Assembly: GCA_016708105.1 (NCBI GenBank)
Contig: JADJGJ010000001.1
Location: 682,001 to 746,000, forward strand
Origin: Crocinitomicaceae bacterium
GTDB lineage: Bacteria > Bacteroidota > Bacteroidia > Flavobacteriales_D > Crocinitomicaceae
DNA: 64,000 nt
Direction of reading: 5' to 3'
Shown: positions 43,280 to 53,011 of the stretch, piece by piece
Position numbering within the stretch: the stretch's first letter is position 1
How the letters are laid out: every line of letters begins with the position of its first letter
The notes under the pieces: generated by a model
The model's input: the letters and a program-made list of their open reading frames with translations, nothing else
Told to the model about the DNA's origin: nothing
Databases searched by the model: none
Position numbers and translations under genes: made by a program

Positions 43280-44605
43280 GTGGACAACCTGAATAATTCC
43301 GGATTAACTGATGATAGTCAGCTTCTGGACCAAGGCATAGTTAATGACGCAGCGCAATCCAGGCGATCGTTAACATTTATTTTCTTTACCGTTTTGGTAG
43401 ACGTTATTGGTATTGGACTTATCATTCCTGTTATTCCAACGCTGTTACAAAAACTTTCAGGTGCTGATCTCTCACAGGCAGCTTGGATTGGAGGTCTGCT
43501 AATGATATCATTTTCCGGCATGCAATTTTTATTTGCTCCTGTGTTGGGTGAGTTAAGTGATCGTTTTGGTCGCCGTCCGGTTTTGCTTTTTGCGTTGTTT
43601 GGTTTGGGCATAGATTATTTTTTGCATGCTTATGCGCCTTCGTTGGGGTGGTTATTTGCCGGACGTCTCATTGCCGGCATTGGAGGTGCAAGTTTCACGG
43701 TTGCGACATCGTATATTGCCGACGTAAGTTCGTCTGAAAACAAGGCAAAAAATTTCGGTCTTATTGGTGCTGCCTTTGGTATTGGTTTCATTCTCGGACC
43801 GGTCATAGGAGGTTTTTGTGCGCGGTGGGGTGTTCAGGTTCCTTTTTTTGTAGCAGGCATTTTAACTCTTCTAAATTTTGCTTACGGGCTTGCTTTTATT
43901 CCTGAATCTCTTCCTCCGGCCCGACGCAGAAAAATTAATTTCATGAAGATGATTCCTTTTGTTTCACTAATTAATCTTGGAAAATATAAACCCGTATTAG
44001 GAATGATTATGGCTTTTTCATTAGTCAATCTGGCCGGACAAGTAATGCCCGCAATTTGGTCATTCTTCACCATGAAAATGTATAATTGGAATGAAACATG
44101 GGTAGGCATCAGTTTAGGTGTGGTTGGATTATTAGTGGGTATTGTTCAAGCCGTACTCATCGGCATTATTGTCAAATCACTTGGCAGTAAAAAAGTTATT
44201 ATGCTAGGTTTTTTCTGTTGGACTGTTGGTATGATTCTTTTCTGTTCTGCCATGTATGAATGGATTCTGCTGATTGCTTTATTTCCTTATGTGCTGGGCG
44301 GTATAGCAGGGCCAACTATGCAAGGTATGTTATCAAATTCAGTCTCACCATCTGAACAAGGAAATTTACAGGGCACACTCACGCAACTCATGAGTTTAAA
44401 TACGATCATTGGACCACTCATGTACACAGCATTATTTTATCAATTTACCACTGCTACGGCTACATTATATTTTCCAGGTGTTCCTTTTGCTGCTGCAAGT
44501 ATTTTTGTTGTCATCGCATTTATCATCATCACGTTTGCTTTGAGAAAATTTAATGAACCTGTGAACAATAAATCTTCATCTGAATTAATAAAAGAAATAC
44601 ACTAA
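43280..44605 (+). CDS. MFS drug exporter (TetA-like)
   Basis: A 441-residue transporter with about 12 membrane helices. Motif A of the major facilitator family is GELSDRFGRRPVLL after helix 2; GRLIAGIGGASFTVATSYIAD is the helix 4-5 region with motif B/C-like Gly, and FGIGFILGPVIGGF is the antiporter motif C region. This indicates a proton-driven efflux pump of the DHA1 (tetracycline/multidrug) type. The GTG at 43280 is preceded by aaggag. Not recognised as a known resistance determinant; substrate unknown. Confidence 0.88.
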   Translation: MDNLNNSGLTDDSQLLDQGIVNDAAQSRRSLTFIFFTVLVDVIGIGLIIPVIPTLLQKLSGADLSQAAWIGGLLMISFSGMQFLFAPVLGELSDRFGRRPVLLFALFGLGIDYFLHAYAPSLGWLFAGRLIAGIGGASFTVATSYIADVSSSENKAKNFGLIGAAFGIGFILGPVIGGFCARWGVQVPFFVAGILTLLNFAYGLAFIPESLPPARRRKINFMKMIPFVSLINLGKYKPVLGMIMAFSLVNLAGQVMPAIWSFFTMKMYNWNETWVGISLGVVGLLVGIVQAVLIGIIVKSLGSKKVIMLGFFCWTVGMILFCSAMYEWILLIALFPYVLGGIAGPTMQGMLSNSVSPSEQGNLQGTLTQLMSLNTIIGPLMYTALFYQFTTATATLYFPGVPFAAASIFVVIAFIIITFALRKFNEPVNNKSSSELIKEIH

Positions 44606-44617
44606 ATAAATACAACT

Positions 44618-45463
44618 ATGATCAAACCAATTTTATCTGCACTAATTCTAACGGTATCAACACTTGTCATAGGCCAAGAATTGCCTAAACTCAGTCCGCT
44701 TTCAAAATCTGAAAACACCGTGGGTTTAACCAAAATTTCACTTGAATATTCTAGACCAAGCGTACGTGGTCGGGTAATTTTTGGAGAACTGGTTCCATAC
44801 AATGAAGTTTGGAGATTGGGAGCTAATGCACCATCTAAATTTACCTGTTCATCTGATCTTATGTTTCCATCTGCAAACAACGCGGTGTTGCCAGCGGGTA
44901 CGTATGCCGTTTTTGCTTTTCCTTCTGAAAATAAAAATTGGCAAATAGTTTTCAATACTGATACTGAGCAATGGGGTGCTGGAAATTATGATTCGTTAAA
45001 AAATATAGTGACAGTTCAAGTTACCGCACAAGATTGTCAACATACTGAAACCTTGTTGATGGAAATTAATGATATCACCACTTCAGGTGCAAGTCTCATC
45101 ATTGCTTGGGATAAGCTGAAAGTGACAGTTCCTTTCACAGTAGACACCGATGCGTTGGCTAAAAAAAATATTGATGCCGCTGTTGCTGAAGGCAAAGATT
45201 TGGATAAAGTGTATGCATCTGCTGCCAATTATTATTTCAATATTAAAAATGATCTTACCACTTCGCTTGACTACATTAACAAATCAATTGAACTGAATAA
45301 GTCGTATTCTAACGTTTTCTTAAAAGCCCGCATTTTGTATGCGCAAGGTGATAAAAAAGAGGCGATGAAATTAGGTAAAGAAGCGGCAGCACTGGCTGAA
45401 GAAGCAGGCAAAGATACCTGGGTTGACTATATCAACGAAACCATTTCAAGCTGGAAAGATTGA
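44618..45463 (+). CDS. Secreted DUF2911 protein with TPR-like tail
   Basis: A 281-residue protein. Signal peptide MIKPILSALILTVSTLVIG. The DUF2911 domain follows (ISLEYSRPSVRGRVIFGELV, VWRLGANAPSKFTCSSDLMF, LPAGTYAVFAFPS, WGAGNYD). The last ~90 residues (AANYYFNIKNDLTTSLDYINKS...FLKARILYAQGDKKEAMKL) form two or three TPR-like helix pairs, as in other DUF2911 proteins. Periplasmic or outer-membrane associated. It begins 12 bases after the MFS gene and is likely cotranscribed with it. Function unknown. Confidence 0.88.
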   Translation: MIKPILSALILTVSTLVIGQELPKLSPLSKSENTVGLTKISLEYSRPSVRGRVIFGELVPYNEVWRLGANAPSKFTCSSDLMFPSANNAVLPAGTYAVFAFPSENKNWQIVFNTDTEQWGAGNYDSLKNIVTVQVTAQDCQHTETLLMEINDITTSGASLIIAWDKLKVTVPFTVDTDALAKKNIDAAVAEGKDLDKVYASAANYYFNIKNDLTTSLDYINKSIELNKSYSNVFLKARILYAQGDKKEAMKLGKEAAALAEEAGKDTWVDYINETISSWKD

Positions 45464-45525
45464 AGTTGGCGAGGTGATATATACTATTCCACAAATTGAA
45501 TTGTCACCATATTTTTATCCTGAGC

Positions 45526-45552
45526 GTTTGGGCGAATTTATTTCGCCCAAAC
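45526..45552. terminator. 11-bp hairpin between convergent genes
   Basis: gtttgggcgaa and ttcgcccaaac pair perfectly around a 5-base loop (tttat). No T run follows directly on either strand, so it is a likely but unproven bidirectional end for the DUF2911 and M23 genes. Confidence 0.5.
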
Positions 45553-45614
45553 TTCAGTATATGCAAATCAAAATACTTCCTGCATATTTTTTCGCATGTG
45601 AATTAGCTTTGTCG

Positions 45615-47435
45615 TCAATAAACGACTGTCCACGCCATATCAGTCACATTTCCTTTGGTGTCTGTTGCGGTGATACGTAATTTGTTATTGCCTGTGCGCA
45701 GCAAAGGTTTACTATGTTTGTCAATCGGAATGATGTAGCGTTGTTCTCGCCGATCGTATTCCATCAAAATCCATTTACCGTTGAGGTAGGCTTTGTATTC
45801 TGAAACGCCTGAAAGGTTATCGGTGATGGTGACTTGCATGTTTCTGAATTTGGTAATTATTTTTCCTTCAGTAAAATCTACCGGAGTAATAATAGGCGCA
45901 ATAGTGTCTACCACCAAAACAAATTTTCCAAAATTTCGTGGATTGGCTTCAACCCAGCCATCAACATAATCTCCACCAACATAAGACAATTTATTTTTAT
46001 CATTGATTATACCAACAGCCAGTTTGTAAATCGGAAAATTATTACGCAAAGCAGGTACTTTAATTCGCACATCAAATCGCTCTTGTATAGGAATACTATT
46101 TTCACAAAACTGAAATATGTTGCTTAGTTTGGTTGAATCTGTAATGCGTTTAAAAATTTTTTGCACCGGTTCATAAAATGTAGCGGGTTCCATCAGTACT
46201 TGAAAATCATCGGTTAGATATACATTGACAGAATCAGGGAAAAAATAATCATCAGTTTTTTCAAATGGATTTTTTGAAAATGTGCCTGTTGGTTTTTGAA
46301 TTGAAAAACTCAGAGTTGTTTTATTCCCGTGAGCATCATACGCATTGAATGTGTAGTTACCTTCACATTGTTCCCATGCAATAATTCCATTCGTTTTTAA
46401 ATACATGGCAAGTGGGTTGACAACAGTTTTAAAATGTTTGTGAATGTGTCGGTTGTTGTCATTGAATTCTGCGTAATCTTGATGAGTATTTAAAAATCGG
46501 TTGTGATCAAAATCTACTGATTCTATTTTCATTTCGTGTAAGGTAGTTTGATCTTTGGCAAGTTCAGTATGATAAATACCACACACGTTGCCGGCGCCAT
46601 TTAATTTATCATTGGTATTGAAGCCAAAAGCCAGAAATGCATTTTCAGTGAGTAGACTGTTAATCTCAATTGGATTGCCTTCATTGACAATAATTTTTCC
46701 ATCAAGAAGTTTACAAGGCAGATACATAGATTTACCCGGAATCATATATCCTTTTTCAGTCACTGCATAAAGTTTGATACCTGTAATGGTTGGCTTTGTA
46801 GTGTCAGGAATTTTAACTCGGAAACACTTAAATAAAAGTGGGTTTAGCGCATGTTCTGTTTCTGTTTCTCGTATTTCAAAATGAAGATGCGGAGCTGAGG
46901 AGCTACCTGAATTTCCGGATAAGCCAATGATTTGACCCTTCTTTACATAAATAGAATCTGCTCGTACATCTTCATCTAAAATATATTTCTCATTTTTTGC
47001 CTGATGCAAGTAAGCTATTGAATCAATTTCATCATTGAATGATTGCATGTGCGCATACACGCTGGTGAGTCCGTTTGGATGATCAATATACACTGCAAGA
47101 CCATAACCCCAGGGTGAAATTCGAATGCGTGATACAATACCATCTTCAATTGCATAGAGTTTTTGTCCTTCAGCGCCAAGTGTTTTTATATCCAATCCTG
47201 TGTGAAAATGATTATCGCGCATTTCACCAAAATTTCCTGCAAGAATCAAATCAATATTCATGGGCGCATGAAAATCATAGGTATCATACGGAATATTTTT
47301 TGGCGTATAGGTTTGTGCTGATATGTCTTCAAAGAAAAAAAATGACACAATACAAAACATGCATCTTACAATAAATTTTGTCTCTGCAAAAATTGATTTT
47401 GCAAGATTAGGATTAGATGCAGTGCGTATTTTCAT
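45615..47435 (-). CDS. Secreted M23-family metallopeptidase with C-terminal Ig-like part
   Basis: About 606 residues. The peptidase_M23 (LytM) domain lies near the N-terminus: metal-binding NHFHTGLDI, IDHPNGLTSVYAHMQ, GNSGSSSAPHLHFEIRET. The remainder is beta-rich, with terminal repeats resembling bacterial Ig folds (VTITDNLSGVSEYKAYLNG, LRITATDTKGNVTD). The signal segment is MFCIVSFFFFEDISAQ. A -7 element (taaatttg, plus-strand 47463-47470) lies upstream of the ATG at 47435 but downstream of the 47477 start, so 47435 is chosen. A cell-wall endopeptidase or recycling role is inferred from the family. Confidence 0.85.
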   Translation of the reverse strand: MKIRTASNPNLAKSIFAETKFIVRCMFCIVSFFFFEDISAQTYTPKNIPYDTYDFHAPMNIDLILAGNFGEMRDNHFHTGLDIKTLGAEGQKLYAIEDGIVSRIRISPWGYGLAVYIDHPNGLTSVYAHMQSFNDEIDSIAYLHQAKNEKYILDEDVRADSIYVKKGQIIGLSGNSGSSSAPHLHFEIRETETEHALNPLLFKCFRVKIPDTTKPTITGIKLYAVTEKGYMIPGKSMYLPCKLLDGKIIVNEGNPIEINSLLTENAFLAFGFNTNDKLNGAGNVCGIYHTELAKDQTTLHEMKIESVDFDHNRFLNTHQDYAEFNDNNRHIHKHFKTVVNPLAMYLKTNGIIAWEQCEGNYTFNAYDAHGNKTTLSFSIQKPTGTFSKNPFEKTDDYFFPDSVNVYLTDDFQVLMEPATFYEPVQKIFKRITDSTKLSNIFQFCENSIPIQERFDVRIKVPALRNNFPIYKLAVGIINDKNKLSYVGGDYVDGWVEANPRNFGKFVLVVDTIAPIITPVDFTEGKIITKFRNMQVTITDNLSGVSEYKAYLNGKWILMEYDRREQRYIIPIDKHSKPLLRTGNNKLRITATDTKGNVTDMAWTVVY

Positions 47436-47462
47436 TTTGTATGCAGATAATTTTAATTGTAC

Positions 47463-47470
47463 CAAATTTA
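47463..47470 (-). promoter_or_regulatory. -7 element (TAAATTTG) for the M23 peptidase
   Basis: Minus-strand taaatttg matches TAnnTTTG and lies 27 bases upstream of the ATG at 47435; it excludes the ATG at 47477. Confidence 0.5.
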
Positions 47471-47605
47471 ATACCATGATAACCCTGTCTGACAGGCAGC
47501 CTAGGCAGCTTATTAAAAGAGCGTTTTTAATATTTAAAGCCGGACAGCTTTGAAAATGGCGTAAGTATGCCTAAATTTGCTCTTATTACATTGACAAGAG
47601 GCACT

Positions 47606-47899
47606 ATGTCAGACACCAAAGAATTGATTGAGCAATTGAATGTAAGGGTTGATAAACTCATTCAACGCATAGCTGAATCCAATGCGCTTTCTGCAAAGAA
47701 AGATGCTGAAATAGTCTCTCTCACTGAACAATTGCGTCAAAAAGATCAAGCAGTTGCTGACCTTTCAGCCGAGCTTACATCCCTCAAAGATGAAAGGAAT
47801 AATACAGTAAAACTTGAAAATGATCAATTGAAAGTGCGCATCAATGAAATGGTAAGGGAAATTGACGAATGTATTTCTTTACTGAAGGTTGGAAACTAA
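47606..47899 (+). CDS. Coiled-coil protein upstream of zapA
   Basis: A 97-residue, almost entirely coiled-coil protein (MSDTKELIEQLNVRVDKLIQRI, LTEQLRQKDQAVADLSAEL, LENDQLKVRINEMVREIDECISLL). Small coiled-coil genes of this size commonly precede zapA in Bacteroidota and resemble ZapB-type partners that bundle with the division ring. The ATG at 47606 is chosen over the in-frame start at 47567. The stop is adjacent to the zapA ATG, so the two are translated in tandem. Confidence 0.75.
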   Translation: MSDTKELIEQLNVRVDKLIQRIAESNALSAKKDAEIVSLTEQLRQKDQAVADLSAELTSLKDERNNTVKLENDQLKVRINEMVREIDECISLLKVGN

Positions 47900-48187
47900 A
47901 TGGATAAGACATCACTGAAAATAATTATTGCCGGAAGGACTTATCCACTTACAATAAACAAAGAGGAGGAGGAGGCTGTGCGCGCTGCAGCAGAACGTAT
48001 CAATGCAAATATTCAGAAATTGCAAGGTACCTATGCTGTAAAAGATATGCAAGATTTGCTGGCCATGACAGCACTGCAATTAGCCGTTCAGGTTCGCCAT
48101 CAGGCTGAAGCTCCCACTCTCATCAACCCTCAGTTTGAGGAAGACATCCAAAAAATAATTTACAAAATTGACGCACAGTTGCACTAG
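47900..48187 (+). CDS. zapA: Cell division protein ZapA
   Basis: A 95-residue protein. KIIIAGRTYPLTINKEEE is the ZapA N-terminal fold, followed by VRAAAERINANIQKLQGTYAV and a coiled-coil C-terminus (MTALQLAVQVRHQAEA). ZapA dimers and tetramers crosslink FtsZ filaments. It starts immediately after the coiled-coil gene and is followed by rny, an order common in Bacteroidota. Confidence 0.9.
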   Translation: MDKTSLKIIIAGRTYPLTINKEEEEAVRAAAERINANIQKLQGTYAVKDMQDLLAMTALQLAVQVRHQAEAPTLINPQFEEDIQKIIYKIDAQLH

Positions 48188-48206
48188 TAGCTTGTGTCTT
48201 TGCAGT

Positions 48207-48250
48207 TTCCCGATTGGTGCTCATTTACCTGACACTGACGGGATTTTTAT
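48207..48250 (+). terminator. Weak terminator candidate between zapA and rny
   Basis: tcccg (48208-48212) and cggga (48239-48243) flank a 26-base loop and are followed by ttttta. The stem is short, so partial read-through into rny is likely. Confidence 0.35.
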
Positions 48251-48268
48251 TTATTTAATTTTAAAACT

Positions 48269-49810
48269 ATGGATCTGATAAGCATACTCATTGGTGCCGG
48301 TGCCGGAATAGTGGCGGGTATCGTGATCATGGTGCTTCTCTCCAAAACAGCGCTCAAAGCAAAAACCGAGGCAATACGGAAAACAGCTGAAGACGAAGGA
48401 GAAGCCATCAAAAAAGACAAGATTCTTCAGGCTAAGGAAAAATTCCTGCAACTGAAAGAAGAGCATGAAAATGCAGTGCGTTCAAGAGAGCGAACAATTC
48501 AAAGTGCCGAAGATAAAATCAAGGCAAAAGAAAAAAATCTCAATCAAAAAACTGAAGAAACCAACCGCAAAAGCAGTGAGTTGGATAATCTGAAAAAAGA
48601 AATTGCATCGCAATTAGAGGCCATTGAGAGTAAAAAAGCTGAAATTGGAAAGTTGCATCAGAAACAAGTTACTGAGCTTTCAAAAATTTCCGGTCTTTCA
48701 CCTGAAGATGCTAAAAAACAAATGATGGAAGCCATCAAAGATGAAGCGCGTACCGATGCAATGGCTTATATCAAAGAGATTGTTGATGAGGCCAAAATCA
48801 ATGCCACACGTGAAGCTAAAAAAATTGTGGTACAATCTATACAGCGGGTTGCTACTGAGCAGGCTATTGAAAATTCTGTTTCTGTTTTCAATATTGAGAA
48901 CGATGAAATGAAGGGTCGTATCATTGGTCGTGAAGGACGTAACATCAGAGCTCTAGAGGCTGCTACAGGAGTTGAAATCATTGTAGATGACACACCTGAG
49001 GCAATCATTCTCTCATGTTTTGATTCTGTAAGACGTGAAATTGCCCGTTTGTCATTGCATCAATTAGTTTCTGATGGTCGCATTCACCCGGCACGCATTG
49101 AAGAGGTGGTAGCAAAAACCAAACGACAACTTGAAGAAGAAATTATTGAAACCGGTCGTCGCACGTGTGTTGATTTAGGCATTCATGGCTTGCATCCTGA
49201 ATTAATGCGCATGATTGGTCGCATGAAATATCGCTCATCGTATGGGCAAAATTTATTGCAACACAGCCGCGAGGTTGCCAATTTATGCGCCATCATGGCA
49301 TCAGAACTTGGACTCAATGCCAAGGTTGCAAAACGTGCCGGTTTATTGCATGATATTGGAAAAGTACCTGATGATGAACCTGAATTGCCACACGCAATTT
49401 TAGGTATGAAGCTGGCTGAAAAGTATGGTGAAAAAGCAGATGTGTGCAATGCCATAGGTGCTCACCACGATGAAATTGAAATGACCTCCATGATCTCACC
49501 TATTGTACAGGTATGTGATGCCATCTCAGGAGCTCGGCCAGGTGCGCGGCGTGAAATTGCTGAATCATATATTAAGCGGATTAAAGAGCTTGAAACTATT
49601 GCTCTCAATTTTGACGGAGTGGTTCAATCTTACGCCATTCAAGCCGGACGCGAGTTACGCGTGATGGTAGAAAGCGAAAAAGTAAATGATCAGCGTGCTG
49701 AAGAATTATCCTTCATCATCTCTCAAAAAATCCAAAATGAAATGACCTATCCGGGTCAGGTAAAAGTTACGGTAATCAGAGAGAAGCGAGCGGTTAACTA
49801 TGCTAAGTAG
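48269..49810 (+). CDS. rny: Ribonuclease Y
   Basis: A 513-residue membrane-anchored endoribonuclease for mRNA turnover. N-terminal helix (IGAGAGIVAGIVIMVLL), a long coiled coil (about 30-200), a KH domain (GRIIGREGRNIRALEAATGVEIIVDD) and an HD domain (LLQHSREVANLC, AGLLHDIGKVPDDE, IGAHHDEIEM) that carries the metal-dependent hydrolase. Full length and typical. Its end overlaps the methyltransferase start by 11 bases. Confidence 0.95.
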   Translation: MDLISILIGAGAGIVAGIVIMVLLSKTALKAKTEAIRKTAEDEGEAIKKDKILQAKEKFLQLKEEHENAVRSRERTIQSAEDKIKAKEKNLNQKTEETNRKSSELDNLKKEIASQLEAIESKKAEIGKLHQKQVTELSKISGLSPEDAKKQMMEAIKDEARTDAMAYIKEIVDEAKINATREAKKIVVQSIQRVATEQAIENSVSVFNIENDEMKGRIIGREGRNIRALEAATGVEIIVDDTPEAIILSCFDSVRREIARLSLHQLVSDGRIHPARIEEVVAKTKRQLEEEIIETGRRTCVDLGIHGLHPELMRMIGRMKYRSSYGQNLLQHSREVANLCAIMASELGLNAKVAKRAGLLHDIGKVPDDEPELPHAILGMKLAEKYGEKADVCNAIGAHHDEIEMTSMISPIVQVCDAISGARPGARREIAESYIKRIKELETIALNFDGVVQSYAIQAGRELRVMVESEKVNDQRAEELSFIISQKIQNEMTYPGQVKVTVIREKRAVNYAK

Positions 49811-50486
49811 GTTGGATAAAGAGCATATAAATGATATCATCCGGTGGGATGTAAAAAACTGGAAAAATGCGCTACCTTTTTGGGAAGCGCATTTTTCAAT
49901 TAAACCCGGAATGCATGTGCTGGTGCTTGGAGACAGAGAAGGAGGTTTGAGTTTGTATTTTGCTTTAAAGGGGTGTGTTGTCACGTGCACCGAATTAAAA
50001 TCTCCGCTTGAAGAAGCGAAAATAATTCATCAGAAATATGGTTTGTCTGAAGTGATAACCTATGAAAAGGCTGATATGTCACAATTGCAATATCATGATG
50101 CACAGTTTGATATTGTTGCATTTAAATCAGTGATTGGTGCATTGACTGAAAGTGAATCTCAGACCGGCGCTATCAATGAAATGAAGAGGGTACTCAAAAC
50201 CGGGGGAGCAATATTATTTGCAGAGAATTCAAGTGGAAGTATAATGCACAAAATATTGCGCAGAAAATTTGTCAAATGGAGTAAGTATTGGAAGTACAAT
50301 TCGGATAAAGATTTTTCAACGTGGCAAAAAAAGTTCTCCTCAGGTTCAATAAAAAAATACGGATTCTTTGGATTGTTTGGCAGAACTGAAAAACAAAGAA
50401 ATATTTTGGGTGTTATTGATGCAGCTATTTGTAGAATGTTGCCTCCCTCATGGCGCTATATATGCTTTGGTTTTTTTATCAAATAG
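49800..50486 (+). CDS. Class I SAM-dependent methyltransferase
   Basis: A 228-residue protein. Motif I is VLVLGDREGGLSLYF, motif II contains CTELKSPLEEA, and the post-motif FDIVAFKSVIGALTE is the usual Asp-containing strand; MKRVLKTGGAILFAEN follows. This is the Methyltransf_11 type. The start ATG lies inside the rny end. The stop region overlaps by 8 bases the 3' end of the convergent pseudogene. Substrate unknown; a small molecule or sugar in the adjacent surface locus is possible. Confidence 0.85.
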   Translation: MLSRLDKEHINDIIRWDVKNWKNALPFWEAHFSIKPGMHVLVLGDREGGLSLYFALKGCVVTCTELKSPLEEAKIIHQKYGLSEVITYEKADMSQLQYHDAQFDIVAFKSVIGALTESESQTGAINEMKRVLKTGGAILFAENSSGSIMHKILRRKFVKWSKYWKYNSDKDFSTWQKKFSSGSIKKYGFFGLFGRTEKQRNILGVIDAAICRMLPPSWRYICFGFFIK

Positions 50487-50659
50487 ACATTCCTGATTTT
50501 AGCTGGAAATAAATCCCGTGCATAAGATCTGTTGATCGTAAAACATTGATTGATGCATTGTGTTGTGCCAGTTTATTTAATGATTCATCAGAAAGATAAT
50601 ACGTAGGATAAACAAATGTATCTGCTTTAAATATTTTAAATGTTTTGTCTATAATTTTT

Positions 50660-52058
50660 CACTACTGTCCGATAAAAAAAATTTAAAAGCGGGATTTCCA
50701 TAACAGATTTCCCGCTTTAGTGTAATTTGGTTTTGACGAACTAAATACACATGAATAAAAGTAACTACTTTTTTGGACAGTCGGTTTTCGGACAGCTGAT
50801 TTCTTTAATTGACCCAACTCTTGTAAGCAGAGTGGTTAAGAACCGTAACTCTGATTATTATACCAAACGATTTGACACATCTGATCACTTAATCAGCATG
50901 TTGTTTTCAACTTTCGCCAATTGTTCATCGTTGCGAGAGGTTGCCGGTGCTATGCTTGGGCTCAAAGGAAAGACAAATCATTTTCAGTTAAAAAACATTC
51001 CGCACAAAAGCACGTTGAGTGATGCAAATGCTCGAAGGAGTCATGAGGTTTTTCAAGAGATTTATTATTTATTGTACAAAGAGTACTCAGGGGTTATCTC
51101 GGACAGCCGAAAACAATATGTATGGGAACAAAGGGTGGAAATTATTGATTCAACAACTATTTCATTGTTTCGTGATTTATTGAGCTGTGTTGGCAGAAAA
51201 TCCTCCAATGGCAAAAGAAAAGGAGGCATAAAAGTACACACTCAAATTAATCTTCAGGAACAGGTTCCAAAACTGATTTGGTTTTCATCAGCGACAACAC
51301 ACGATAAAAAATTCCTTAAAAAACTTAAGCTGGAAAAAGGCAAAATAGCTGTGTTTGATAAAGGATATAATGATTATAAAACCTTTGATGAATTCACACA
51401 AAACAACATCTATTTTGTCACCAGACTAAAATCAAATGCAACCTATGAATTGGTTGTAGAAAATGATATTCCCAGCTATATTGACGCAGGTGTATTGAAA
51501 GATGAAATTATAAAAGTTGAAGTCAAAGACAACGGAAAATATCTCAAAACTACTGAACTCAGAAGAATTGCTTACTGGGATGACGAACACAAAAGATGCT
51601 TTGAATTTATAACCAACATACAAGGGATGAACGCAGGACACATCGCACTCATTTACAAAAAACGATGGCAAATTGAATTACTTTTCAAACAGCTCAAACA
51701 AAACTTTCCGCTAAAATATTTTTTAGGCGACAATGAGAATGCAATCAAAATTCAGATTTGGTGTACGCTAATAGTGAATCTGCTGTTGACCGTTATCCAC
51801 AAAAAATTAAACGAAAATGGGCTTTCTCTAATCTGGCCAACTTTTGCAGACTGCATCTCTTCAATTACATTCATCTGATCAAATTTCTAGAAAATCCAGA
51901 AAAAGATTGGCTAGTTGAAATAGATCCACAACTTCAATTCGAATTTAGTTCAGCCTGAAAAGAGGGGGCTTACTTTTGAAATACAAGGCTTTTCATACGC
52001 AACCATGCGGGTTTTGAAAGGGTTTTTACGTACTTTTAGTTTTTATCGGACAGTAGTG
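50660..52058 (+). mobile_element. IS4-like insertion sequence, copy 2 (1399 bp)
   Basis: Same length and, by eye, same sequence as 3618-5016. Target duplication ataattttt at 50651-50659 and 52059-52067. It lies inside the oxidoreductase gene on the opposite strand. The intact duplications and apparent identity point to a recent jump. Confidence 0.97.
50751..51878 (+). CDS. IS4-family DDE transposase; likely continues in the -1 frame to 51958
   Basis: Translation identical to the copy at 3709. The A6 run is at 51801-51806. The -1 frame runs on to 51958 with the same RKWAFSNL continuation. All DDE residues precede the frame break. Confidence 0.9.
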   Translation: MNKSNYFFGQSVFGQLISLIDPTLVSRVVKNRNSDYYTKRFDTSDHLISMLFSTFANCSSLREVAGAMLGLKGKTNHFQLKNIPHKSTLSDANARRSHEVFQEIYYLLYKEYSGVISDSRKQYVWEQRVEIIDSTTISLFRDLLSCVGRKSSNGKRKGGIKVHTQINLQEQVPKLIWFSSATTHDKKFLKKLKLEKGKIAVFDKGYNDYKTFDEFTQNNIYFVTRLKSNATYELVVENDIPSYIDAGVLKDEIIKVEVKDNGKYLKTTELRRIAYWDDEHKRCFEFITNIQGMNAGHIALIYKKRWQIELLFKQLKQNFPLKYFLGDNENAIKIQIWCTLIVNLLLTVIHKKLNENGLSLIWPTFADCISSITFI

Positions 52059-52977
52059 ATAATTTTTAATTTGAGAAGAAGTTCATGAATTTTATTTTCA
52101 ATATCTGTTTCGTGCATTTTGTTAAAAGCATTTTCGTGAATACCCACCAGTAAAAGATTTTCTTTGTAATGTGTTTGATAAGAGATATCCGTAATGCGGT
52201 GAACAACCGGATGATTGGTCATGCGCAGATATGAAATTTTTTGTTTTGCCGGTTGATTGAGTGAGATCAGAAAGTGTATATATTTCACGGGGCTTGCAGT
52301 AATTTCATATTCTTCGGTTGATGTAGTCAATTTTTTTATCTGTGAAACAGACGTGAGAAAAATTTTGTCGAATTCAACCAAATGTCCATTGATGGATAGC
52401 GATGGTTTAGTCTGCAAGTTTATCAGATCAATAGTTGAGTTTAATTGAATTTGAATTGCCGGAAAATCTTTTATTTTTTCTACCAGTTGGTTAACTAAAA
52501 TGCCTGAACCTTTCTCAGGGTAATGGTTTTTTTTATTAAAAATTTTGAAGTTAATTGCCGGATCATTTTTAAGATTGCGTATAGCTTTCCAGTTTAATTT
52601 AAGTAAATATCGACCAAATACTGAATACGATTTGAGGGTATTATGCCATGAGTATGGAATGCGCAGTTGTTTGCCAGAAAATTGAGGTGAAGGGCGCATG
52701 GGTTTGAGTACTATCCCAAGATGAGTTTGAATGAATTGATAAACAGAGGGGACATAGGACCAGATATGACAACCACATTCAATTTCATGTCCTTCAGGAG
52801 AGCGTTTTGTTTGCCATGATCCACCGGGCTTTTCAGCCATGTCATAGATGACAATTTCAGCTTTTGGATTTTGTTTTGCTATAGATATTGCCTTGAGCAA
52901 CGATAAGGGGCCGGCGCCAACAAAGGCAATTTTTAATTTCATAATATTCTTTATTCTCTGAGGTAGTTCAATTTTAG

Positions 52978-52985
52978 TAACTTTG
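52978..52985 (+). promoter_or_regulatory. -7 element (TAACTTTG) for the polysaccharide locus
   Basis: Exact TAnnTTTG, 26 bases before the GTG at 53012. It overlaps the upstream region of the convergent-looking oxidoreductase gene, so the two promoters lie back to back. Confidence 0.6.
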
Positions 52986-53011
52986 CGGCATTCTTGCTCC
53001 AAATATACTGC

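Larger units (their letters stand above)
50479..52942 (-). pseudogene. FAD/NAD-dependent oxidoreductase gene split by the IS4-like element
   Basis: The 5' part (52942 to 52059) begins MKLKIAFVGAGPLSLLKA, a dinucleotide-binding motif, followed by EIVIYDMAEKPGGSW (second FAD/NAD strand) and GTGILV-like VLVNQLVEKI, as in the amine oxidase/protoporphyrinogen-oxidase-like superfamily. It ends in KLKII followed by four residues coded by the IS. Beyond the IS (50660-52058) the frame continues in register when one ataattttt copy is removed: KLKII-DKTFKIFKADTFVY to TGA at 50479-50481. The original would be about 351 residues. A start at 53002 is excluded by the opposite-strand promoter. Confidence 0.9.

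Noticed and set aside
45423..45680. Plus-strand 85-codon ORF after the DUF2911 gene
   Set aside because: Overlaps the ends of two convergent real genes and the hairpin between them.
48188..48268. 6S RNA between zapA and rny
   Set aside because: The gap is only about 80 bases, too short for 6S RNA.
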